A DNA stretch of 64,000 nucleotides. Source: JAEUJM01 sp041918615 (GTDB taxonomy: Bacteria > Actinomycetota > Acidimicrobiia > Acidimicrobiales > DATDAH01). The translations under genes were made by a program, and so were the position numbers. Below the pieces are notes generated by a model that had not been told where the DNA came from, did not search any database, and was given only the letters and a program-made list of their open reading frames with translations. Where the stretch lies: assembly GCA_041918615.1 (NCBI GenBank), contig JAYRVH010000010.1:100318-164317 (forward strand), written 5' to 3'. Shown here piece after piece: positions 8,840 to 17,076 of the stretch (position 1 is its first letter; every line of letters starts with the position of its first letter).

Positions 8840-9652
8840 ATGGACGACTCCCCGTCGGTGCTGGTGCTCCGCGACGTCGGGCTGACCGTCGGGGACCGCG
8901 AGGTGCTGCACCGGGTGAACTGGCGGGTCCGAGCGACTGAGCGCTGGGTGGTTCTCGGGCGCAACGGCTCGGGCAAGACGTCGTTGCTCCGGGTCGCCTC
9001 GCTCTACCTTCACCCCTCGACCGGCGAGGTGGAGGTGCTGGGTGAGCGCCTCGGGCGCACCGATGTGCGCCGGCTCCGCACCCGTGTCGGCCTGGCCAGC
9101 GCCGCCATGGCCGACCTGTTGCGCCCCGGGCTCACCGCGGCCGAGGTCGTGATGACCGCGAAGCACGCCGCCCTCGAGCCCTGGTGGCACGCCTACGACG
9201 ACGAAGACGGCGCCCGGGCCCTGGAGCTCCTCGGCCGGCTCGGCTGCGCCCACCTCGCCACCCAACGCTTCGGCACCCTCTCCTCGGGCGAGCGCCAGCG
9301 CGTGCAGTTGGCTCGCACGTTGATGAGCCGACCCGGCCTACTGCTCCTCGACGAGCCCACCGCCGGGCTCGACCTCGGCGGTCGCGAGGACCTGGTGAGC
9401 CGGCTCGGCGACCTTGCCGCGGACCCCACCACTCCCCCGGTGGTCCTGGTCACCCACCACGTCGAGGAGATCCCGCCGTCGTTCGGGCACGCCCTGTTGC
9501 TCGACGGAGGCCGGGTGCACGCAGCGGGGCCGATCAACGACGTGCTGACGGGTGCGCAGCTCTCGACGTGTTTCGGCCTGCCCCTCGAGCTCGAGCGTCG
9601 CGGTCCACGCTGGACCGCTCGGGCAGCCGCAGGGGAGGCTTGGGCGCCGTGA
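8840..9652 (+). CDS. ABC transporter ATP-binding protein
   Basis: A 270-aa ATPase with Walker A GRNGSGKTSL, signature LSSGERQRVQLARTLM, Walker B LLLLDEPTAGLD and the H-loop VLVTHHVEEIP. It resembles the stand-alone YlmA/ModF-like ATPases, which often lack a dedicated permease. The ATG at 8840 fits the homologous start better than a GTG at 8816. It is transcribed divergently from the CNNM pair, with a gap of only about 65 bases. Its stop overlaps the next gene's GTG start. The cargo is unknown. Confidence 0.88.
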   Translation: MDDSPSVLVLRDVGLTVGDREVLHRVNWRVRATERWVVLGRNGSGKTSLLRVASLYLHPSTGEVEVLGERLGRTDVRRLRTRVGLASAAMADLLRPGLTAAEVVMTAKHAALEPWWHAYDDEDGARALELLGRLGCAHLATQRFGTLSSGERQRVQLARTLMSRPGLLLLDEPTAGLDLGGREDLVSRLGDLAADPTTPPVVLVTHHVEEIPPSFGHALLLDGGRVHAAGPINDVLTGAQLSTCFGLPLELERRGPRWTARAAAGEAWAP

Positions 9653-10179
9653 CCGTCGCCCACCCCTACGACCGGATCCCGAGCGGGCGGCTCCGGCGGG
9701 TGTTCGTGCCCTGCCTCGCCCTCACGGTGGCGGTCGGTGGCGCCCTGCTGCTCCTCGACCCGGGCGGCAAGGGCATCGTCGGCCTGGAGGTGGCCGGGAG
9801 CGTGGCCGCCGCCAACGAGGTCATCGGTTCGTGGGACCGGCGCGACGTCATCCACGCCGCCTTCGGGACCGGCCTCGACTATCTCTTCATCCTGGCCTAT
9901 GCGAACAGCGTCGCGCTGGCCTGCATCTGGGGGCGGCGGGTGTTCGGTCACCGGTGGCTCATCGCCCTGGGTGGCCTGCTCGCGTGGGCCGCTTGGCTGG
10001 GTGCCCTGCTCGACGCTGTCGAGAACGTCGCCCTCCTCGACATGATCCGTGGCCCGGTGAGCTCACCGTGGCCGCAGGTGGCGGCGTGGTGTGCCTACCT
10101 GAAGTTCGTCCTCGTCTACGCCGGGGTGGCCTACGCCCTTGCCGCCGTCTGCACCCGCCTGGCCCGCCGCGCCCCCTGA
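9649..10179 (+). CDS. Membrane protein of unknown function
   Basis: A 176-aa protein with four predicted transmembrane segments: VFVPCLALTVAVGGALLLL, then YLFILAYANSVALAC, LIALGGLLAWAAWLGALLDA, and the final helix FVLVYAGVAYALAAVC. The GTG start overlaps the ABC ATPase stop (GTGA), so it is probably co-translated with it and could be a partner. It does not look like a typical six-helix ABC permease. No catalytic motif is seen. Confidence 0.75.
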   Translation: MTVAHPYDRIPSGRLRRVFVPCLALTVAVGGALLLLDPGGKGIVGLEVAGSVAAANEVIGSWDRRDVIHAAFGTGLDYLFILAYANSVALACIWGRRVFGHRWLIALGGLLAWAAWLGALLDAVENVALLDMIRGPVSSPWPQVAAWCAYLKFVLVYAGVAYALAAVCTRLARRAP

Positions 10180-10261
10180 GATCCCGGCTGCACGAACGCT
10201 CGCCCCGCGGCGGGAGCGCCCGCCCGGTCGGGAGCGACGGGGAGCGGCACACCGGGTCGGG

Positions 10262-10723
10262 TCACGACCCGAGGCCGAGCGCCGCCACCAGGCGGGGGCG
10301 CGAGTGCTCCACCTCGTCGTGGAGCATGCGCTCGAGGACGGGTCCCCACAGGCCCCCGCCGTACTGGAGGCGCATGGTCAGGCGGGCGCCGCTCGACGTT
10401 GGATCGACGGCTGCATCGAGCACCCACGGCGCGTGTGACCGAGCGTCGACCTCACGACGCTCGAAGAGGGCGCGCCGGGGGGCATCGTGGACGGTGCGGA
10501 CCATCCGGAGGCGCTTCGCCCTCGACACCGGCCCCAGCCTCCCACGCAGGTCGATGAGCCAGGCCGGCCCTGGCTCGCCGTCGACCGTCGGCGCATGCTC
10601 GGCCCGGGCGACGATGTCGAGCCAGTCGGGGTAGCGATCGAGCGACCCCACCCAGGTGAACAGCTCGTCGGGAGCGCATGCCACCTCGAGCGACTCGGTC
10701 ACGTCCATGCCCATGGCATCCAT
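10262..10723 (-). CDS. SRPBCC-family protein
   Basis: A 153-aa START/Bet v1-like fold protein. It has the typical N-terminal strand and helix (VTESLEVACAPDELFTWVGS), the segment RYPDWLDIV, and a C-terminal helix (LERMLHDEVEHSRPRLVAAL). Members bind hydrophobic ligands or act as polyketide cyclase-like proteins; the ligand here is unknown. Three ATGs lie close together (10723, 10711, 10705), so the exact start is uncertain. It is convergent with 9649-10179. A small hairpin (TCGGGT-CACG-ACCCGA, 10257-10272) lies over its stop codon. Confidence 0.82.
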   Translation of the reverse strand: MDAMGMDVTESLEVACAPDELFTWVGSLDRYPDWLDIVARAEHAPTVDGEPGPAWLIDLRGRLGPVSRAKRLRMVRTVHDAPRRALFERREVDARSHAPWVLDAAVDPTSSGARLTMRLQYGGGLWGPVLERMLHDEVEHSRPRLVAALGLGS

Positions 10724-10795
10724 TCCACCGCGGTCGAAGCGCGAAATTGTGCCGGGAGCGGCCGGAATACCCGACGGTGGGCGACCCCGGGCGAC

Positions 10796-11962
10796 TCAGC
10801 GCGTGGGATCGGCGCCGTTGTCCAGCGCGTCGACCACCTGGAGCAGGGGGGTCGGGTTGACTGCCGGGCCGCCGTGCGGGTGGATCTCGAAGTGCACATG
10901 CGACGGCGTCGTGGCGGCGTTGCCGGTGTTGCCGACGTAGCCCAGGAGGTGGCCGGCTTCCACCGGCAGGCCGGCGCGGATTCCGGGCGCGTAACCCCGG
11001 AGGTGGGCGTAGTAGTAGGTGGTGCCGCTCTCGCCGGCCACCCAGAGCGTGGTGCCGCCGAGGCTGTTCGTGCCGACCTTGCTGACGACGCCGCGCTCCG
11101 TCGACAAGAGGTTCGTCCCCGCCGGGGCGAAGATGTCGACACCCTGGTGCCGGCGACCGCCGGACCGCGGGGCCCCGAAGGTGTCGGTGAAGTTGTGCGG
11201 GTCGGCGACGGGGAACACCAGGCCCGTGACGAAGATCTCGCTCCCCGCCTCGAACGCGGCGAGCTGTACCCGAGCGTCGCGGGCCCCGGCCAGGAGCACC
11301 TCCTCGTAGCTCTCGGTCTGGGCGAGGTCGTCACCGATCGCGCGACGGTGGTCGGCGAGCTCGACCAGTGCGGCCGAGGTCTCGCGGCGGGCGGCACGGT
11401 AGTCGTCGACCGACCGGTCGTCGGCGGCGAGCACGCTCTCCATGAGGGCGGCGTTGCGCCCGAGATCGTTCGGGTCGTCGGCCCCCAGGCCCGCTGCGAG
11501 CCCGGTGGAGTTGCCCCGCACGTAGGCCGCGACCGCCCGATCGGCCAGTGAGTCACGAGCGACCTGGACGCGCTTGACAGACTGACGCTCCTCGTCGGTG
11601 AGGTCGGTGATCCGGACCTCCGTCTCGGCGATCTCGTGACGGAGCTCCTCGATCCTCGCCGCCCCGCGGTCCACCAGGGCTTCTGCACGGGCGAGTCGAT
11701 CCTGGGCCTGACGCAGGTCACCCTCGATGGCCACGTTCGGAAGGTGCGGGGCGGCGTCGGTCGCCGCAGGCGGCGTCTCGAGTGCCGGTGCGGGGGACTG
11801 TGCGCCTGGGGTGTCGCCACCCGAGGCCGGATCGTCGACCGGCTCCGCCGGAGGCCTCGTGGACGGGTCTGATCGGCGTTCCGCCAGGGCCGGCGGTGCC
11901 ACGAGGACCACGATGCCGACCGCGAGCAGGAACGCCCTCGCGGGGCGTCGGTGCATTGCCAT
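10796..11962 (-). CDS. Secreted M23 metallopeptidase with coiled-coil N-terminus
   Basis: A 388-aa exported protein. After the signal peptide (RAFLLAVGIVVLVAPPALAE) come a Pro/Asp-rich spacer and a coiled-coil section (DLRQAQDRLARAEALVDR onward). The LytM/M23 domain has the zinc motif RRHQGVDIFAPAG and the closing HVHFEIHPHGGPAVNPTP. It is a paralogue of 5245-6342 with almost the same C-terminal wording, and probably works on peptidoglycan during cell separation. The ATG at 11962 directly precedes the signal peptide. Confidence 0.9.
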   Translation of the reverse strand: MAMHRRPARAFLLAVGIVVLVAPPALAERRSDPSTRPPAEPVDDPASGGDTPGAQSPAPALETPPAATDAAPHLPNVAIEGDLRQAQDRLARAEALVDRGAARIEELRHEIAETEVRITDLTDEERQSVKRVQVARDSLADRAVAAYVRGNSTGLAAGLGADDPNDLGRNAALMESVLAADDRSVDDYRAARRETSAALVELADHRRAIGDDLAQTESYEEVLLAGARDARVQLAAFEAGSEIFVTGLVFPVADPHNFTDTFGAPRSGGRRHQGVDIFAPAGTNLLSTERGVVSKVGTNSLGGTTLWVAGESGTTYYYAHLRGYAPGIRAGLPVEAGHLLGYVGNTGNAATTPSHVHFEIHPHGGPAVNPTPLLQVVDALDNGADPTR

Positions 11963-12016
11963 CCTTATCGGCAGGATCCCCCGAGACCTGAGCGCCCGGT
12001 CGAAGCCGGGCGACCC

Positions 12017-12667
12017 TCAGCGCCGAGGCTGGATGGCGAGCACGACCCCGTCGCCGACAACCACCCAGGCCCATTCGGCGGCGAACTCGTTGCTCACGCC
12101 CCGGGTGCTGGCCGCGTCCAGGGTGGCGTCCTCGAGGCGCCAGCGCAGTCCCTCGGCCCGAACGCGACGGGCGGGCCCGTGCACCGGTAGGAGCGTCAGC
12201 AGGTCACCGGGCTCACCGTGGAACGACCGGGGGCGCGAGCGCACCACGACGACCCGACCTGCGCTCGACCGGGCGTCGACATCGAGCGCTGCGTAGGCGG
12301 GCGAGGCCAGGAGCAGGAGGTTCGCCAGGGCGTGGTCGGCACGGCCACCGGCGAGCCCGATGACGAGCATGCTCGACGCCCCCAGACCGGCCGCAGCGTC
12401 CAGGGCCAGCTCGAGGTCGGTCTCGTCCTTGTCCGACGCGTGGGCGCGCACCTCGGTCCCCTCGGAGCGGGCCGCCGCCAGGGTGCCGGGTGCCACGGAG
12501 TCGAGGTCGCCCACCACCAGGTCGACGTCGAGGCCGAGGGCGCGGGCGTGGTCGAGGCCCGAGTCGGCGGCGACCACCCATTCCCAGGGCGGCTCGCCGG
12601 CGAGGTCGGCCGCCACGGGCGCGTCACCGCCGGCGACGACCAACACCCGGCCCCCGGCTGCGGTCAA
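12017..12667 (-). CDS. thiN: Thiamine diphosphokinase-like protein
   Basis: A 216-aa protein matching thiamin pyrophosphokinase, which transfers pyrophosphate from ATP to thiamine. The nucleotide and metal motifs are visible: AADSGLDHARALG, DLVVGDLDSV, DKDETDLELAL and GLAGGRADHALANL. The TTG start at 12667 overlaps the stop of the upstream acyl-CoA dehydrogenase (TTGA). A GTG a few codons in is an alternative. Why it is coupled to acyl-CoA dehydrogenases is unclear. Confidence 0.88.
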   Translation of the reverse strand: MTAAGGRVLVVAGGDAPVAADLAGEPPWEWVVAADSGLDHARALGLDVDLVVGDLDSVAPGTLAAARSEGTEVRAHASDKDETDLELALDAAAGLGASSMLVIGLAGGRADHALANLLLLASPAYAALDVDARSSAGRVVVVRSRPRSFHGEPGDLLTLLPVHGPARRVRAEGLRWRLEDATLDAASTRGVSNEFAAEWAWVVVGDGVVLAIQPRR

Positions 12668-13809
12668 GTCCCGATGCCGGCGAGGCGGGCGATCGTTCGC
12701 AGCATCACCTCGTCGGCGCCGCCGCCGATCGACCAGAGACGGCTGTCACGGAAGTAGCGCGAGGTCCAGGAATCCTCCATGTAGCCGATCCCCCCGTGGA
12801 ACTGGAGGCAGGTGTCGGCCACCTTGCGCACGAGGCGCGAGGCGACCAGCTTGGCGATGGTGGCGAACCGGGTGGTGTCCTCACCGCGCAGGTACGCCTC
12901 GGCACAGGCGTAGTTGTAGTGGCGGAGCATGTCGATCTCGGCCACCAGCTCGGCCAGCTCGAACTGGATGTGCTGGTTCTCGATGAGCGGCTTGCCGAAG
13001 ACCTCCCGCTCACGCAGGTAGGCGAGGGTGCGATCGAGGGCGCACTCGGTCGACCCGACGGTCAGGTAGTTGGCGATCATGCGCTCGTTCTGGAACTGGG
13101 CCATCTGCTGCTGGAAACCACGGCCCTCCTGGCCGATGACGTTCGTCACCGGAAGGCGCATGTCCTCGAAGCGGAGCTCGGCCGTGTCGGACGACCAGTT
13201 GCCCAGCTTCTTGAGGTTCCGGGTGACCGAGAACCCGGGCGTGTCCGTCGGCACGACGATCTGGGACATCCCCTGGTAGCCGCCCTCGTCCGAGGTGCGG
13301 GCGAGCACGCACATCCAGTCGGCCTGCACCCCGTTGGTGATGTACAGCTTGGCGCCGTTGATCACCCACTCGTCGCCGTCGCGCACGGCCCGGGTGCGCA
13401 GGTTGGCCACGTCCGAGCCGGCGTCGGGCTCGGTGACCGCGATGGAGGCGACCGCCTCCCCACTGAGCGCCGGGGCCAGGAAGCGTCGCTTGAGGTCGTC
13501 GCTGCCGAACTCGGCCAGCGAGGGCGTGGCCATGTCGGTCTGCACGGCGATGGCCATCGGAACGCCACCACAACGGATGCGGCCGAGCTCCTCGCCGAAG
13601 ATCACCGTGTAGCTGTGATCGGCCCCCTGGCCGCCGTATTCGGGGTCGTACTCGAGCCCCAGCAGGCCGAGAGCGCCGAGCTTGGGGAAGAGCTCGTGGG
13701 CCGGGAACATGCCGTGCGCCTCCCACTCGTCGACGTACGGGTTGATCTCGCGTTCGACGACGTCGCGCACCGTCTTGCGGAACATCTCATGGTCTTCATC
13801 GAACTGCAC
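12664..13809 (-). CDS. Acyl-CoA dehydrogenase family protein
   Basis: An FAD-dependent acyl-CoA dehydrogenase of 381 aa, the usual length. Signatures are AVTEPDAGSDVANL, ELRFEDMRLPVTNVIG, the C-terminal flavin-binding LQFHGGIGYMED and the end motif DEVMLRTIARL. It oxidises an acyl-CoA to the trans-2-enoyl-CoA, passing electrons to ETF; chain-length preference cannot be read here. The GTG start lies nine bases after the glutaryl-CoA dehydrogenase gene, so the two form an operon that continues into thiN. Confidence 0.9.
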   Translation of the reverse strand: MQFDEDHEMFRKTVRDVVEREINPYVDEWEAHGMFPAHELFPKLGALGLLGLEYDPEYGGQGADHSYTVIFGEELGRIRCGGVPMAIAVQTDMATPSLAEFGSDDLKRRFLAPALSGEAVASIAVTEPDAGSDVANLRTRAVRDGDEWVINGAKLYITNGVQADWMCVLARTSDEGGYQGMSQIVVPTDTPGFSVTRNLKKLGNWSSDTAELRFEDMRLPVTNVIGQEGRGFQQQMAQFQNERMIANYLTVGSTECALDRTLAYLREREVFGKPLIENQHIQFELAELVAEIDMLRHYNYACAEAYLRGEDTTRFATIAKLVASRLVRKVADTCLQFHGGIGYMEDSWTSRYFRDSRLWSIGGGADEVMLRTIARLAGIGT

Positions 13810-13818
13810 GGCTGCTCC

Positions 13819-14994
13819 TCAGCGGAACGCGGGGATGCCGGTGATGGCCTGCCCGAGCACCAGGGTGTGGATCTCGTTCGTGCCTTCATAGGTGAAGACC
13901 GACTCGAGGTTGTTCATGTGACGGATCACGGGGTAGTCGAGCGTGATGCCGTTGGCACCGAGCACGCTACGCGCCTCACGGGCGACATCGAGCGCCTGGC
14001 GGACGTTGTCGAACTTCCCGAAGCTCACCTGCGCAGCCGTGAGGTCACCGGCGTCCTTGCGACGACCCAGGTGCAGGGCGACGAGCGCGGCCCGATTGAC
14101 CGAGACCAGCATCTCGACCAGCTTGCGCTGCGTGAGCTGGAACCCGGCGATGGGCCGGCCGAACTGCAGGCGCCCACCGGCGTAGTCGAGCGCCGCCTCG
14201 TAACAGGCTCTCGCCGCGCCGACCGCGCCGAACAGGATGCCGAAACGGGCCTCGTTCAGGCACGAGAGCGGGCCGCGCATGCTGCTCACCCCCGGCAGCA
14301 CCGCATCGGCGGGCAACCGGACGTCTTCGAGCACCAACTCGGACGTGACCGACGCGCGCAGTGACAGCTTCCGGTGGACGTCGTTGGTGGTGAAGCCGGC
14401 CGAATCGGTGGGCACGACGAAGCCCCGGACACCGTCCTCGGTGCCGGCCCAGACCACCGCGACGTCGGCGATGCCACCGTTGGTGATCCACATCTTGGTG
14501 CCGTTGAGCACCCAGTCGGGCCCGTCGCGACGGGCCGAGGTACGCATGCTCGAGGGATCGCTCCCCGAGTCGGGCTCGGTCAGGCCGAAGCAGCCGATGG
14601 CCTCACCCGTGGCCATTCGTGGCAGCCACTCCTGTCGCTGTTCGTCGCTGCCGAAGGCATGGATGGGGAACATCGCGAGCGACCCCTGCACCGACACGAA
14701 GCTGCGAAACCCACTGTCACCCGCCTCGAGCTCGAGGCACGCCAGGCCGTAGCTGACGGCATTGGTGCCCGCGCAGCCGTACCCGTCGAGGTGCATGCCG
14801 AGGAGCCCGAGCGAGCCCATCTCGCGGACCAGTTCACGGGGGAACACGCCGGCCTCGAACCAGTCGCCGACCTCGGGTGTCACCTTGTCGCGCACGAACT
14901 TCCGGACCGTGTCCCGGATCTGGCGCTCCTCCTCGTCGAGCAGGGCGCCGATCCCGAGGAAGTCGAGGGGGTCGTCGGCCGGTCGCTGGCTCAT
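13819..14994 (-). CDS. gcdH: Glutaryl-CoA dehydrogenase-type acyl-CoA dehydrogenase
   Basis: A 391-aa flavoenzyme matching the glutaryl-CoA dehydrogenase branch. It carries YGCAGTNAVSYGLACLELEA, CFGLTEPDSGSDP, WITNGGIADVAVVWA and the diagnostic end FTYEGTNEIHTLVLGQAITG with the catalytic Glu in YEGTNE. The reaction converts glutaryl-CoA to crotonyl-CoA and CO2 in lysine, tryptophan and aromatic breakdown. The ATG at 14994 starts MSQRPADDPLDFL. It is the first gene of a minus-strand operon and is divergent from the kinase at 15076, with an 81-base shared upstream region. Confidence 0.88.
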   Translation of the reverse strand: MSQRPADDPLDFLGIGALLDEEERQIRDTVRKFVRDKVTPEVGDWFEAGVFPRELVREMGSLGLLGMHLDGYGCAGTNAVSYGLACLELEAGDSGFRSFVSVQGSLAMFPIHAFGSDEQRQEWLPRMATGEAIGCFGLTEPDSGSDPSSMRTSARRDGPDWVLNGTKMWITNGGIADVAVVWAGTEDGVRGFVVPTDSAGFTTNDVHRKLSLRASVTSELVLEDVRLPADAVLPGVSSMRGPLSCLNEARFGILFGAVGAARACYEAALDYAGGRLQFGRPIAGFQLTQRKLVEMLVSVNRAALVALHLGRRKDAGDLTAAQVSFGKFDNVRQALDVAREARSVLGANGITLDYPVIRHMNNLESVFTYEGTNEIHTLVLGQAITGIPAFR

Positions 14995-15075
14995 GCTCCC
15001 AGTGTGGCGCCAACCGCCGCGCCGTCCAATCGGGCGCCGCAGCACTCCCCGAGCAAGCAGGCAGACTGTGTCGCA

Positions 15076-16617
15076 ATGCCCGTCACGCCACTCGAGCCGA
15101 ACGACCCGCAGCGCCTGGGCGACTACGTCCTCTCGGGTCGGCTCGGCGCGGGCGGCATGGGGGTCGTCTACTTCGCAACGGCCCCCGATGGCGCACTCGT
15201 CGCGGTCAAGCTCGTACGGGCCGACCTGGCCCACGATCTCACGTTCCGCGAACGGTTCCGGCGGGAGGTCGAGGCGCTCCGCCGGATATCGGGCCCTCGG
15301 GTCGCCCGGCTCCTGGCTGCCGACACCGAAGCGCTCCAGCCCTACCTCGTGGTGGAGTACGTGGACGGCCCCACGCTCGCCGAGAGCGTCGCCGCGAGCG
15401 GCCCGGTGGCCGGCAATCGGCTCCGCGCCCTGGCGGCCGCCCTCGCCGAGGCGATCGTGGTCATCCACGAAGCCGGGGTGATCCACCGCGACCTCAAGCC
15501 GAGCAACGTGATCCTGGCCGCCGACCAGCCCAAGCTCGTCGATTTCGGCATTGCCGCCGCTGCAGGCTCGGTGCCCCTGACCATGGCGGGGACGGTCATC
15601 GGGTCCGCCGGCTGGATGGCGCCCGAGCAGGCCGCCGGCCAGGTCTCGACCCCCGCGGTCGACGTCTTCACCTGGGCGTCGCTGGTCACCTACGCCGGCA
15701 CCGGCCGCCCGCCGTTCGGCACCGGCAGCCCCGAGGCCGTCACCAGCCGCATCCTGAACGGTGCGCCCGACCTCGACGGCCTGCCCCAGGAGGTGCGTCC
15801 GTTCGTCGAGGCCGCCTTCCTCCGCGACCCCGCTCGGCGACCGTCGGCCCGAGCGGTGCTCGAAGGCATCGTCGGGCGCGAAGGGGCGAGCACCGACCAA
15901 CTGGTCGAGGAGACCACCCACCTCATCGAGAACACCTGGGTGATGCCCGCGGGCGGATGGCCCGCGCCGCCCGGGCCGCCACTGTCGACAGCTCCCCCGC
16001 CTTCGGTCGCCGCTCCCCGTCGGCGGCCGGTCTGGCCCGTCGCGCTCGTGGTCGGGCTGGTCTGCCTCCTCGGCGGCATCGCGGTCGCCCTGGTCCTCGC
16101 AGACCGTGGGGGGGACGCCACGGCCACCGATCCCGTGACCGGCGGGGTGGACACCACCGCGCCGCCCACGACCCTCCCGCCGACGACGGTGCCGACCACG
16201 ACCACCACCGAGCCGCTGCCGCCGCCCATCGACGTCACGGTCCAGATGACCATCGGGCGCAACGACCTGCTGGACTTCCTCGACCAGATCTTCGGCTCAC
16301 CGGTGCCGGACACCGGGTCGGACTGTGCCGAGCCTGCCACGCTCGTGAGCCTCGAGGACGGCGAGGGCCACCAAGTCGTCCCACCGACGGCGTTCCCCGC
16401 GGGCGAGTCGGTCCAGGGGGGCATCCTCGAGGACTGCCGCTACGAACTGGCGTTTCCGGGGGTGGCCGGCGCCGATCAGTACCTCGTCGTCGTGAGCGAC
16501 GAAGCCGACCTCGAACTGGGTCGCGCCGACCTCAGCGCCTCCGAGCTCGAAGCCAGCCAGGGCGTCATCGACCTGAACGAGCTCTTCGACGTCAACAGCC
16601 TCTTCGACACGCCGTAG
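15076..16617 (+). CDS. Membrane-anchored serine/threonine protein kinase
   Basis: A 513-aa PknB-type kinase. Catalytic elements are all visible: glycine loop LGAGGMGVVY, lysine in VAVKLV, HRDLKPSN, the Mg-binding VDFGIA and the activation segment closing at MAPEQ. A proline-rich juxtamembrane stretch leads to one transmembrane helix (about residues 319-341). A Thr/Pro linker follows, then an extracytoplasmic domain of about 150 residues that is not PASTA and was not recognised. The external part probably senses an envelope signal. The ATG at 15076 starts the conserved kinase N-lobe. Confidence 0.92.
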   Translation: MPVTPLEPNDPQRLGDYVLSGRLGAGGMGVVYFATAPDGALVAVKLVRADLAHDLTFRERFRREVEALRRISGPRVARLLAADTEALQPYLVVEYVDGPTLAESVAASGPVAGNRLRALAAALAEAIVVIHEAGVIHRDLKPSNVILAADQPKLVDFGIAAAAGSVPLTMAGTVIGSAGWMAPEQAAGQVSTPAVDVFTWASLVTYAGTGRPPFGTGSPEAVTSRILNGAPDLDGLPQEVRPFVEAAFLRDPARRPSARAVLEGIVGREGASTDQLVEETTHLIENTWVMPAGGWPAPPGPPLSTAPPPSVAAPRRRPVWPVALVVGLVCLLGGIAVALVLADRGGDATATDPVTGGVDTTAPPTTLPPTTVPTTTTTEPLPPPIDVTVQMTIGRNDLLDFLDQIFGSPVPDTGSDCAEPATLVSLEDGEGHQVVPPTAFPAGESVQGGILEDCRYELAFPGVAGADQYLVVVSDEADLELGRADLSASELEASQGVIDLNELFDVNSLFDTP

Positions 16618-16644
16618 CGCACACGATCCGGCTGCACACGCGGA

Positions 16645-16672
16645 AAGGGGCGGGCCCGAAGGCCCGCCCCTT
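16645..16672. terminator. Bidirectional hairpin terminator
   Basis: A perfect 12-bp stem (AAGGGGCGGGCC / GGCCCGCCCCTT) with loop CGAA lies between the convergent kinase and Flp pilin genes. The stem reads A-rich into T-rich in both directions, so it can serve both genes. There is no long U-tract. Confidence 0.75.
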
Positions 16673-16689
16673 CCCGGACTGCAGGTGAC

Positions 16690-16881
16690 TCAGCTGCCGA
16701 TCGAGCCGCCGACGCTGCTGAACTTGCTCGAAGCGTTCTTGCCGAGGATGGTCACGGCCGCGATGCAGACGACGGCGATGAGGGCCACCAGGAGGGCGTA
16801 CTCCACCAGGGAGGCGCCACGCTCGGAATCGCTGAAGCGGGCCCGCATCCAGTTGGCGAGGAACTCGTAGGAAAGGATCAT
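16690..16881 (-). CDS. flp: Flp/Fap-type IVb pilin
   Basis: A 63-aa class IVb prepilin. Hydrophobic segment SLVEYALLVALIAVVCIAAV follows the processing-type motif RGASLVEYAL, with the invariant Glu at position 5 after the cleavage region. It is the right size for Tad/Flp pilins. The ATG follows a GGAGACAAG ribosome site. No tad assembly or prepilin-peptidase gene is in the window, so assembly functions must be elsewhere. The strong downstream hairpin would limit readthrough. Confidence 0.9.
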   Translation of the reverse strand: MILSYEFLANWMRARFSDSERGASLVEYALLVALIAVVCIAAVTILGKNASSKFSSVGGSIGS

Positions 16882-16936
16882 TGTTCTTGTCTCCGTTTGT
16901 TTTTTCGGCACGGCCCCGGGAGGGAGTCGCGTTCTG

Positions 16937-16948
16937 ACAAGAACTTGT
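16937..16948. promoter_or_regulatory. Small inverted repeat upstream of flp
   Basis: ACAAG-AA-CTTGT lies about 55 bases upstream of the pilin start in an unusually A/T-containing 195-base leader (16882-17076). A looser ATAGG/CCTAT pair lies near 16974-16991. Either could be an operator; both are short enough to be chance. Confidence 0.3.
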
Positions 16949-17076
16949 ATCGGCGGCCCCCGGACCCCACCTGATAGGGCAATCGGCCTATTTCCTTCCG
17001 CGATGGCGCCGGCGACGGCGACGGCACCGGACCGACCGCGACGACACCGATGCGGCGCCGACGCGCCCACGGCGGG

